Shown: piece after piece, positions 28,860 through 35,692 of the stretch
How the letters are laid out: each line of letters starts with the position of its first letter
Numbering within the stretch: the first letter of the stretch is position 1
Source: Actinomycetospora chibensis
GTDB taxonomy: Bacteria; Actinomycetota; Actinomycetes; Mycobacteriales; Pseudonocardiaceae
Assembly: GCF_028737215.1 (NCBI RefSeq)
Contig: NZ_JAQZAM010000011.1
Coordinates: forward strand, 183,431 to 247,430
Length of the DNA: 64,000 nucleotides
Direction of reading: 5' to 3'
The notes under the pieces: generated by a model
Told to the model about the DNA's origin: nothing
The model's database searches: none
What the model saw: the letters and a program-made list of their open reading frames with translations, nothing else
Made by a program: the position numbers and the translations under genes

Positions 28860-28911
28860 CCCTCGATGATCTCACCCGCGATCTCACCCGCGCCCGTGAC
28901 AGGCTGGCCGC

Positions 28912-29574
28912 GTGGCCTTCAGCGACGAGCTCTGGAACGCGGGCGCCGGGGTGTACGCGGAGGTCCGCGCGCACCCCTTCCTCACCGGCCTGGCGGACGG
29001 GACCCTGCCGCACGCGGCGTTCGGTCACTTCATCGTGCAGGACGCGCACTACCTGCGCGGGTACGCCCGAGCCCTCGCGCTGCTCGCGGCGCGCGCCCCG
29101 TCCGCGGACGACACGGTGATGTTCAGCGCGCACGCCGCCGGGGCGATCGCCGCCGAGCAGGAGATGCACGCCGAGCTCGCCGGGGCGCTGGGACTCACCG
29201 CGGACCAGGCGGCCGCCGAGCCGGTGGCACCCACGACCACCGCCTACACGAGCTACCTGCTCGCGACCTGCCACGGTGGCTCGTTCGCCGAGGGCCTGGG
29301 AGCGGTACTGCCGTGCTACTGGGTCTACGCGAAGGTCGGCGAGGCGCTGCTCGGGGCCGGCTCCCCCGACCCGCTCTACGCCCGCTGGATCGCGATGTAC
29401 GGGGGCGAGGAGTTCCAGGCCGTCGTCGACGCCGTGCTGGCGCTGACCGACCGCATCGGGCCGACGCTCGCCGACACCGAGCGCGTCCGCGTCCGGGAGC
29501 ACTTCGTGACGACCTGCCGGTACGAGTGGATGTTCTGGGACGCGGCCTGGCGGCAGGAGACCTGGCCGGTCTAG
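28912..29574 (+). CDS. tenA: TenA-family aminopyrimidine aminohydrolase / thiaminase II
   Basis: 220 residues from a GTG. HPFLTGLADGTLPHAAFGHF and the FIVQDAHYLRGYARAL segment open the helical fold. The catalytic Cys lies in AVLPCYWVYAKVGEAL, and the Glu near the end in RYEWMFWDAAW. TenA salvages thiamine pyrimidine breakdown products. Its stop overlaps that of the next minus-strand gene by 4 nt (CTAG). Confidence 0.92.
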   Translation: MAFSDELWNAGAGVYAEVRAHPFLTGLADGTLPHAAFGHFIVQDAHYLRGYARALALLAARAPSADDTVMFSAHAAGAIAAEQEMHAELAGALGLTADQAAAEPVAPTTTAYTSYLLATCHGGSFAEGLGAVLPCYWVYAKVGEALLGAGSPDPLYARWIAMYGGEEFQAVVDAVLALTDRIGPTLADTERVRVREHFVTTCRYEWMFWDAAWRQETWPV

Positions 29575-29897
29575 CCGTCCTGACCCGCGGCGGGCCGCCG
29601 CAGCACGAACCGGGTCTCGACGACGTGGTGCGCGCTCGCGGCGGCGCCCCCGGGGACGCTCGGCACCAGCGCGTTCTGCGGACCGGCGAGGGCCACGAGC
29701 TCCCAGCCCCGGCGCCCGAGGAGGTTGAGCTGCTCGGCGTACACCCGGGCCCAGGCCACGCGGTAGGGGCGGAACTCCTCGAGGATCAGCTCGCCCGCCG
29801 GGCCGATCGCGTAGATCTGCCACTCGGCCTCGGCGTCCTGCGCCCCGGAGAGGCCGACCGCCGAGATCTCCAACGTCGCGTACTCCCAGGCGGTCAG
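29571..29897 (-). CDS. DUF4177-like small protein, probable CTG start
   Basis: 108 residues. The start of homologous small proteins (TAWEYAT) is preceded here only by a CTG whose last two bases overlap the upstream gene's stop as CTGA, the same 4-nt overlap geometry seen at ATGA and GTGA junctions nearby. The body reads YAEQLNLLGRRGWELVALAG, the family's 'LN.LG..GWELV' motif. Function unknown. If CTG is not used, no other start keeps this conserved N-terminus. Confidence 0.6.
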   Translation of the reverse strand: MTAWEYATLEISAVGLSGAQDAEAEWQIYAIGPAGELILEEFRPYRVAWARVYAEQLNLLGRRGWELVALAGPQNALVPSVPGGAAASAHHVVETRFVLRRPAAGQDG

Positions 29898-30268
29898 GAC
29901 GCCCGCCGTCCCGGCCGGCGGCGGGCCGCCTGCGACGGGTCGAGCGCGACGGCGCGGGCGGCCTCGGTGGCCCGGGCCGTGGCTCGTTCGGCGCGCGCCG
30001 AACGGGCGCGGCGCAGCGCGGAGGTGCGGCCCGGGGACGTCCCGGTGCGGCCGCGCTCGGCGGGCGAGGTGCCGAGGGTCGTCACCGTGCGCCCCGACGG
30101 GGACGGGGTGGTGTCCCCGGTGAGCACGAAGCCCGCGATCTTGACCAGGACGCCGGCGACGATGAGCGCGGGCCCGACCACGAGGGCGCCGGGCATGCCG
30201 GTCGCGAGCACGATGATCCCTGCCCCGAGCAGGACCAGACCGCCGAGCAGGAGGAGAGCAGACCGCAC
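29894..30268 (-). CDS. Small two-helix membrane protein
   Basis: 124 residues. Two adjacent membrane helices (LLLLGGLVLLGAGIIVLATG and ALVVGPALIVAGVLVKIAGF) followed by a very basic, Ala/Arg-rich cytosolic tail (about 70 residues). No family recognised. It overlaps the next gene by 4 nt, so both should be co-transcribed. Confidence 0.65.
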   Translation of the reverse strand: MRSALLLLGGLVLLGAGIIVLATGMPGALVVGPALIVAGVLVKIAGFVLTGDTTPSPSGRTVTTLGTSPAERGRTGTSPGRTSALRRARSARAERATARATEAARAVALDPSQAARRRPGRRAS

Positions 30269-30393
30269 GCAACCACGCTACGTGGTCGAATCCGCCGGAG
30301 CAGTACACCGATCGGTGCAATCGCGTGGGCGAGGCGCAGATGACCATTGCGCGGCGGGGTCGTAGGGTGCATCGAACGCGCCAGGGAGGGCAC

Positions 30394-30633
30394 ATGAGGG
30401 AGTTCGCGGTCCGGTACGTCAACGGCCCCCTGCAGGGGGTCGGGGAGATCACGCAGCCGGACGAGGCCGGAGACCAGCCGCCGCTGGTCCAGCGCATCCC
30501 GCTCCCGAGCTCCGAGCACGGGGTGCGGCGCACGATCTCCGACGTCGTCGGCAACCAGCAGCACGCGATCTACGAGCGGACCGGGCACAACGACGCCGGC
30601 GAGTGGGAGTTCACGCTCGTCCGCGTCGAGTAG
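30394..30633 (+). CDS. 79-aa hypothetical protein
   Basis: ATG preceded by AGGGAGGG, a strong ribosome binding site, which decides this start over upstream frame extension. The product begins MREFAVRYVNGPLQGVG and ends with GEWEFTLVRVE; it looks like a small beta-rich soluble protein. No family recognised and no operon partner. Confidence 0.6.
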   Translation: MREFAVRYVNGPLQGVGEITQPDEAGDQPPLVQRIPLPSSEHGVRRTISDVVGNQQHAIYERTGHNDAGEWEFTLVRVE

Positions 30634-30703
30634 GCCGGCTCCCACCGGGCCGGCAGCGGATCGGCTCGGGACAGGAGGGGGCGGGAAGGTCCAGAATCGG
30701 CCC

Positions 30704-31258
30704 GTGGCCGTCGACCGCTCCTCCCCCAGCACCGCCACCTCGATGTCGCTGCGCCCGGCCGAGGCCGGAGACGCCGAGCGGGTCGGTGCGATCTTCGCGG
30801 GGTACGTCCTGCACTCGATCGCGACGTTCGTCGAGACCCCGCCGTCCGACGAGATGTGGCGCGACCGCATCGCCGAGGCCCGGTCCGCGGGGCTGCCGTT
30901 CCTCGTCGCCGAGGTCGACGGCGCCGTCGAGGGCTTCGCCCACGTCACCCGGTTCCGACCGCACGCGGCCTACCGCTACACGGTCGAGGACTCGATCTAC
31001 ATCGCTCCGGAGGCGTCCGGGCGGGGCGTGGGCTCCCGTCTGCTGGCGGCGGTGCTGGACGGGATGCGGGGCACCGAGGTGCGGCAGGTGGTCGCGGTGA
31101 TCGCCGCGATCGCCGGGTCGCAGCACGACACCCCGTCGATCGTGCTGCACCGCCGGCTGGGGTTCGTCGAGGTCGGCCGCCTGCCGTCGGTGGGCTACAA
31201 GAACGGCCAGTGGGCCGACACCGTGCTCATGCAGGTCGACCTGCGCCCCGACGGCTGA
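30704..31258 (+). CDS. GNAT acetyltransferase (phosphinothricin-acetyltransferase-like)
   Basis: 184 residues. The acyl-CoA-binding region SIYIAPEASGRGVGSRLLAA has the Q/R-x-x-G-x-G/A pattern, and HRRLGFVEVGRLPSVGYKNG is typical of the PAT-like branch that acetylates herbicide or amino-acid amines. The first 13 residues before MSLRPAEAGDAERV may be non-coding; that internal ATG is an alternative start. Confidence 0.87.
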   Translation: MAVDRSSPSTATSMSLRPAEAGDAERVGAIFAGYVLHSIATFVETPPSDEMWRDRIAEARSAGLPFLVAEVDGAVEGFAHVTRFRPHAAYRYTVEDSIYIAPEASGRGVGSRLLAAVLDGMRGTEVRQVVAVIAAIAGSQHDTPSIVLHRRLGFVEVGRLPSVGYKNGQWADTVLMQVDLRPDG

Positions 31259-31292
31259 GAGGCCCGACGACTGAGAGGCCCCGGCGACGCGA

Positions 31293-31325
31293 ACGGGCCG
31301 CCCCGCGCGATGCGGGACGGCCCGT
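31293..31325. terminator. Hairpin downstream of the acetyltransferase
   Basis: ACGGGCCG (31293-31300) pairs with CGGCCCGT (31318-31325), and CCCGC (31302-31306) with GCGGG (31312-31316), leaving one mismatch and a 5-nt loop. It stands 35 nt after the acetyltransferase stop. No T-run. Confidence 0.55.
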
Positions 31326-31352
31326 CGAGCGTGATCGACGTACCGATACGGA

Positions 31353-31393
31353 CGCCCGAGTGTCCGCGACGGCACTTCGCTGACACTCGGGCG
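31353..31393. terminator. Long-loop inverted repeat between convergent genes
   Basis: CGCCCGAGTGTC (31353-31364) and GACACTCGGGCG (31382-31393) are a perfect 12-bp inverted repeat with a 17-nt loop, 8 nt beyond the stop of the minus-strand 39-aa gene. A terminator for that gene is likely; a protein-binding site is possible. Confidence 0.5.
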
Positions 31394-31401
31394 ACGCGAG
31401 C

Positions 31402-31521
31402 TCAGGCCTCCGCGGCCACGGGGCGACGGCCCCAGTTCCGCCGGGCGTGCCGGGCGAGGGCCGAAGCCACCCCGACGCCCGCTCCCGCACTCACGATCAT
31501 GCCGATGAACACTGCCGCCAT
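31402..31521 (-). CDS. 39-aa small membrane protein
   Basis: ATG at 31521 preceded by GAGGAGGAG at 6 nt, an excellent ribosome binding site. The peptide MAAVFIGMIVSAGAGVGVAS forms a short membrane helix, followed by a basic tail (ARHARRNWGRR). Too short for routine gene calling. The strong ribosome binding site, the membrane-helix-plus-basic-tail layout and the hairpin right after the stop support it. Function unknown. Confidence 0.6.
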   Translation of the reverse strand: MAAVFIGMIVSAGAGVGVASALARHARRNWGRRPVAAEA

Positions 31522-31922
31522 GACGGCTCCTCCTCACCACGTGCACGCGTCCTGGCCGGTGACCGGATCCGGATGATCCGAGCGGTCCGCGGACGCTTGC
31601 GAAACGTCGGGCGCTATCTGCACCCGATCAGTAGGACGCGTCGGGCCCGGGGTGTGTTCCGTGGCGACGGCGAGGCGGCGGATGACCTCACTCACAGCGA
31701 CGGCACCGTTTCACCGTGTGGGGGCGACCCCTATTCAGTAGTGTCCGATGCGCAGGCGAAGTAAACGGACGTTAACGACTTCCGGGTTGTTTCCGTCAAA
31801 TCGGACAGAATGCGTTCCCTGTCGGGGCAGCCGGGCCGGCGACGGTCCGGTCGGAGGACGCGGGACGGTTCCGGGGGCGCGTCGTCGTGCCGTCGGGAGC
31901 CCGCGTCGTGAGGGGAGACCAC
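31522..31922. other. Gene-free leader of the MHS-type transporter gene
   Basis: 401 nt without a supportable gene. An 8-bp dispersed inverted repeat is visible (TGTCCGAT at 31742-31749, ATCGGACA at 31800-31807), and the sequence around 31735-31810 is less GC-rich than its surroundings, suggesting promoter or operator sites. No clear -35/-10 pair. A ribosome binding site (AGGGGAGA) precedes the ATG at 31923. Confidence 0.5.
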
Positions 31923-33344
31923 ATGACGACGACCGATTCCGGCGGCGGCGGGGTGGCCGATACGCCCGAGAACATCACCGTCACCGACGACGCCACCATG
32001 AAGCGCGCCGTCGGCGCGGCGGCGGTCGGCAACATCACGGAGTGGTTCGACTTCGGGGTCTACGCCTACCTGGCGACGACGATCGAGGAGAACTTCTTCC
32101 CGCCCGACAACCCCACGCTCGCGCAGGTCGGGGTGTTCGCCGGATTCGCGGTGTCGTTCCTCGTCCGGCCGCTCGGCGGGCTGTTCTTCGGGCCGCTCGG
32201 TGACCGGATCGGCCGCACCAAGGTCCTGTCGATCACGGTCATCATGATGGCGGTCGGGACGTTCCTGCTCGGTTTCATCCCACCGTACGAGTCCATCGGG
32301 ATCTGGGCGCCGATCCTGCTCGTGCTCTGTCGCGTCGTGCAGGGCTTCTCCACCGGCGGCGAGTACGCCGGCGCGATGACGTTCATCGCCGAGTACTCCC
32401 CGGACAAACGACGCGGGTTCTTCGGCAGCTTCCTCGAGTGCGGGACGTTCATCGGCTACGCGCTCGGCGCGACCGTCGCGACGGTCATCCCGCTGGTCTC
32501 CTCGCCCGAGTTCGCGTCCACCTGGGCCTGGCGCATCCCGTTCTTCATCGCCCTGCCGCTGGGCGTCGTCGGGGTCTACCTGCGCGTGAAGCTCGAGGAG
32601 ACCCCGTCGTTCCAGACGCTGCTCTCGGAGTCCGAGGAACGCGAGGGCCAGCAGGCCGGTGCGGGGCTCAAGGAGCTGTTCGGCACCTACTGGCCCGCGA
32701 TGCTCGCCGCGGGCGGACTCGTGGTGGCGTGGAACATCCCGAACTACATGCTCACCAGCTACATGCCGACGTACCTCGAGGACAACGTCGAGGTGGTCGG
32801 GGGCACCGCGATCGACAGCACGACGTCGCAGTGGCTCCAGATCGCGGTGCTCTGGGTGGCCGTGCTCGTCATCCCGTTCCTGGGACGGCTCTCCGACCGC
32901 GTCGGGCGGAAGCCGATCCTGTGGGTGGGGTCCATCGGGACGGTCGTGCTCGCCTTCCCGATGATCCTGGTGCTCAAGAGTGGCTCGGTGCCGCTGGTCG
33001 GCATCGGCCTCGCCGTGATGGGCCTGCTGCTGATCCTCTTCTCGGCGACCTGCCCGTCGACGCTGCCCGCGCTGTTCCCGACCGAGATCCGGTACGGCGG
33101 GCTGGCGATCTCGTTCAACATCTTCGTGTCGGCCTTCGCCGGGACGACCTCGCTGATCATGACGGCCGTCGTGCTCGGGACGGGCTGGGCCTACTGGCCC
33201 GCGGTGTACCTGGTCTTCGCCGGGGTGGTCGGCGGCGTCGTGCTGCTGTCGCTGCGGGAGACCGCCGGGAAGCCGCTGCCGGGCTCGCACCCGGCCGTGT
33301 CGACCGAACAGGAGGCACGCGAGCTGGTCGCGTCGCAGCAGTGA
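31923..33344 (+). CDS. MFS transporter, metabolite:H+ symporter (ProP-like) family
   Basis: 473 residues, twelve predicted membrane helices. The MHS signature is clear: GNITEWFDFGVYAYLA in helix 1, FLVRPLGGLFFGPLGDRIGR before loop 2-3, and LVLCRVVQGFSTGGEYAGA in helix 4. Members import osmolytes, dicarboxylates or aromatic acids with protons. Substrate not predictable. It is 59 nt upstream of the G6PD gene; co-transcription is possible. Confidence 0.9.
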   Translation: MTTTDSGGGGVADTPENITVTDDATMKRAVGAAAVGNITEWFDFGVYAYLATTIEENFFPPDNPTLAQVGVFAGFAVSFLVRPLGGLFFGPLGDRIGRTKVLSITVIMMAVGTFLLGFIPPYESIGIWAPILLVLCRVVQGFSTGGEYAGAMTFIAEYSPDKRRGFFGSFLECGTFIGYALGATVATVIPLVSSPEFASTWAWRIPFFIALPLGVVGVYLRVKLEETPSFQTLLSESEEREGQQAGAGLKELFGTYWPAMLAAGGLVVAWNIPNYMLTSYMPTYLEDNVEVVGGTAIDSTTSQWLQIAVLWVAVLVIPFLGRLSDRVGRKPILWVGSIGTVVLAFPMILVLKSGSVPLVGIGLAVMGLLLILFSATCPSTLPALFPTEIRYGGLAISFNIFVSAFAGTTSLIMTAVVLGTGWAYWPAVYLVFAGVVGGVVLLSLRETAGKPLPGSHPAVSTEQEARELVASQQ

Positions 33345-33403
33345 CACCGCCGGACGGTGGTGGCCGGGGTGTCGGGCGCGACGATCACGGGCACGATGGC
33401 CCC

Positions 33404-34822
33404 GTGTCCGCACCCGACTCCCCCGGCCCCACCGTCTTCGTGCTCTTCGGTGCCACCGGGGATCTGGCCAAGCGCCTGGTCCTGCCGTCGTTCTTCCGCC
33501 TGGTGCAGGAGAAGCTCCTGCCCGACGAGTGGCGCCTGATCGGCAGCGGGCGCCGCGAGAAGACCGACGACGAGTTCCGCGACGACGTCCGGACGGCGCT
33601 CGAGCAGTTCGGCGGCCTGCCGCCCGAGGACGGCCCGTGGGACGAGTTCTGCGCGGGGCTGCGCTTCGCCGGCGGCGGCTTCACCGCCGACGACCCGGGC
33701 GAGCTGCTCGACCGCATCGCGGAGGCGCGGGGCGAGATCGGGCAGGACGCCCAGCTCGTGCACTACCTCGGCCTGCCGCCGACCACGTTCGGCGACTACA
33801 CGCGCGCCCTCGGGGCGCACGGGCTCGCCGAGGGCGCCCGCGTGGTCTACGAGAAGCCCTTCGGCACGTCGCTGGAGAGCTTCCGGGAGCTCGACCGGGT
33901 CGTGCACGAGGTGCTCGACGAGTCGCAGGTGTTCCGGATCGACCACTTCCTCGGCAAGGAGGCCACCCAGGAGCTGCGGGCCCTGCGCTTCGCCAACGGC
34001 CTGTTCGGCAGCTCCTGGGACCGTCACCACGTCGCGGCCGTGGAGATCGACGTGCCGGAGACGCTCGACGTCGCCGACCGCGCCGAGTTCTACGACGCCA
34101 CCGGCGCAGTGCTCGACATGCTCGTCACCCACCTGTTCCAGGTGGCGGCCGAGGTCGCCATGGAGCCGCCCGCGTCGTTCCGGGCCGACGACGTCGCCGC
34201 CGCCCGCGACGAGGCCGTGCGCCGGTTCCGCCCGCTGCAGCGCGACGAGGTGGTCCGCGGGCAGTTCGAGGGCTACCGCGACCTCGACCACGTCGCCGAC
34301 GACTCGACCACCGAGACCTTCGTCGCCGCCCGTCTCTGGATCGACAGCGACCGCTGGCGCGGGGTGCCGTTCCTCCTGCGCACCGGCAAGCGGATGGCCG
34401 AGAGCCACCAGAAGGTCAACCTGGTCTTCCGGGATCCCCACGACGGCCCCGTGGACCCCGACGACCTGCCGACGCGGGGCAACGTGCTGTGCTTCGACCT
34501 CGCCGGCGACGGCGCGCTCGCGCTGTCGATGAACGTCAAGACGCCCGGCGCCTCGATCGAGCTGGGCACGACCTGGACCCAGATCCCGCTCGACGGCCTC
34601 TCCGGCGGCGACCCCCTGCCGCCCTACGTGCGCCTGATCCACGACGTGCTGGCCGGCGACCGAGCGCTGTTCACCCGCCCCGACGGCCTCGAGGACGTCT
34701 GGATCGCGGCCGCGGAGGTGCTCGACGACCACCGGCAGCCCGAGAGCTACGCCCCGGGCTCCTGGGGGCCCGAGTCGGCGCTGCGCCTCGCCGACCCCGT
34801 CGGCTGGGTGCAGCCGGGCTGA
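33404..34822 (+). CDS. zwf: Glucose-6-phosphate 1-dehydrogenase
   Basis: 472 residues from a GTG. FVLFGATGDLAKRLVLPSFF is the NADP-binding Rossmann loop; VFRIDHFLGKEATQEL carries the catalytic RIDHFLGK. It oxidises glucose 6-phosphate to 6-phosphogluconolactone, making NADPH for the pentose-phosphate pathway. No opcA, tkt or tal genes adjoin it, so this may be a second, stand-alone copy of the enzyme rather than the main pathway operon. Confidence 0.95.
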   Translation: MSAPDSPGPTVFVLFGATGDLAKRLVLPSFFRLVQEKLLPDEWRLIGSGRREKTDDEFRDDVRTALEQFGGLPPEDGPWDEFCAGLRFAGGGFTADDPGELLDRIAEARGEIGQDAQLVHYLGLPPTTFGDYTRALGAHGLAEGARVVYEKPFGTSLESFRELDRVVHEVLDESQVFRIDHFLGKEATQELRALRFANGLFGSSWDRHHVAAVEIDVPETLDVADRAEFYDATGAVLDMLVTHLFQVAAEVAMEPPASFRADDVAAARDEAVRRFRPLQRDEVVRGQFEGYRDLDHVADDSTTETFVAARLWIDSDRWRGVPFLLRTGKRMAESHQKVNLVFRDPHDGPVDPDDLPTRGNVLCFDLAGDGALALSMNVKTPGASIELGTTWTQIPLDGLSGGDPLPPYVRLIHDVLAGDRALFTRPDGLEDVWIAAAEVLDDHRQPESYAPGSWGPESALRLADPVGWVQPG

Positions 34823-34823
34823 C

Positions 34824-35597
34824 TCACGGAGCGGGGCGCACCTGCAGCAGGAGATCGGGGTCGATCGCGAAGTAGCCCGCGAAGGGTGCCGCCTGCGCGC
34901 AGAGCAGCGTGAGGGCCAGGGCCATCGCCGTGCCGAGCAGGGCGAGGGACACCGCGGCGCGGCGCACCCGGTCGGCGTGGACACAGGCGGTCGCCGCGAG
35001 CGTCGTGACCGCGACCAGGAACAGGGCGGTCAACCGCAACGGGTCGATGGCCGACCCGCTGAGCACGAGACGGGTCCGGCGGGCCTCGAGGGCCGCGTCG
35101 ACGGCGTCGACGAGCCGGCCCTCGGCCACGCGCTCGCCCTCGGCCCGCACCGGCAGGGACAGCACGACGTCCTGCACCTGCACGAGCCCGGCGGGCGCGA
35201 CGCTGATCGTGGCCCGTCCATCGGCCATCTGCGGCCACTCGACGGCGACGTACTGCTCGATCTGGTCGCGCAGCAGGGCGCGGACCTCGGGCTGCTGGGC
35301 GGGGAACGTGCCCATGAGCAGGTCGATGTCGCGCAGGGCGCTCGCCTCCTGGCTCACGGCCGCCGCGGCGTCGTCACGGTCGGACCACACGTCGGCGACG
35401 AGGAACCCGACCAGGAGCCCGAAGATGAGGCCCATCGGGGCCAGCAGCCCGGGGCTCAGCGGGCCGACCACGTCGCCGTGACCCCACCGCCGCACCAGGA
35501 CCAGCACGGCGATGACGACCGCGGCAGCCAGGTAGACCGCCAGGAAGACCGCCGCCGTGAGCAGCGGCAACGGGGCGTGCCCCAGCCACGCGATCAT
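34824..35597 (-). CDS. DUF4239-like membrane protein
   Basis: 257 residues. Membrane helices at about 10-35 and 55-70 (GLIFGLLVGFLVADVWSDRD), a helical soluble middle (QEASALRDIDLLMGTFPAQQ), and two more helices near 185 and 215 (LTALFLVAVTTLAATACV). The bestrophin-like DUF4239 layout fits. Function unknown. Convergent with the G6PD gene. Confidence 0.68.
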   Translation of the reverse strand: MIAWLGHAPLPLLTAAVFLAVYLAAAVVIAVLVLVRRWGHGDVVGPLSPGLLAPMGLIFGLLVGFLVADVWSDRDDAAAAVSQEASALRDIDLLMGTFPAQQPEVRALLRDQIEQYVAVEWPQMADGRATISVAPAGLVQVQDVVLSLPVRAEGERVAEGRLVDAVDAALEARRTRLVLSGSAIDPLRLTALFLVAVTTLAATACVHADRVRRAAVSLALLGTAMALALTLLCAQAAPFAGYFAIDPDLLLQVRPAP

Positions 35598-35643
35598 CCC
35601 CGCCCCTCCCCGCCCGCCCGCCCCGACCGAGGCAGGAGGTTAC

Positions 35644-35683
35644 GTGAGCGATCCTCGGGCCCATAGGCCCGAAGATCGCTCAC
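35644..35683. terminator. Long hairpin after the CoxL-like gene
   Basis: GTGAGCGATC (35644-35653) / GATCGCTCAC (35674-35683), one C-A mismatch, then TCGGGCC (35655-35661) / GGCCCGA (35666-35672) around a CATA loop. It lies 10 nt past the CoxL-like stop on the minus strand. It has the same GTGAGC...GCTCAC ends as the hairpin at 48012-48053. Confidence 0.65.
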
Positions 35684-35692
35684 GGAGGGACG

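Noticed and set aside
28867..28893. Short direct repeat GATCTCACCCGC x2 before tenA
   Set aside because: Only two copies, no clear link to a promoter; could be chance or replication slippage.
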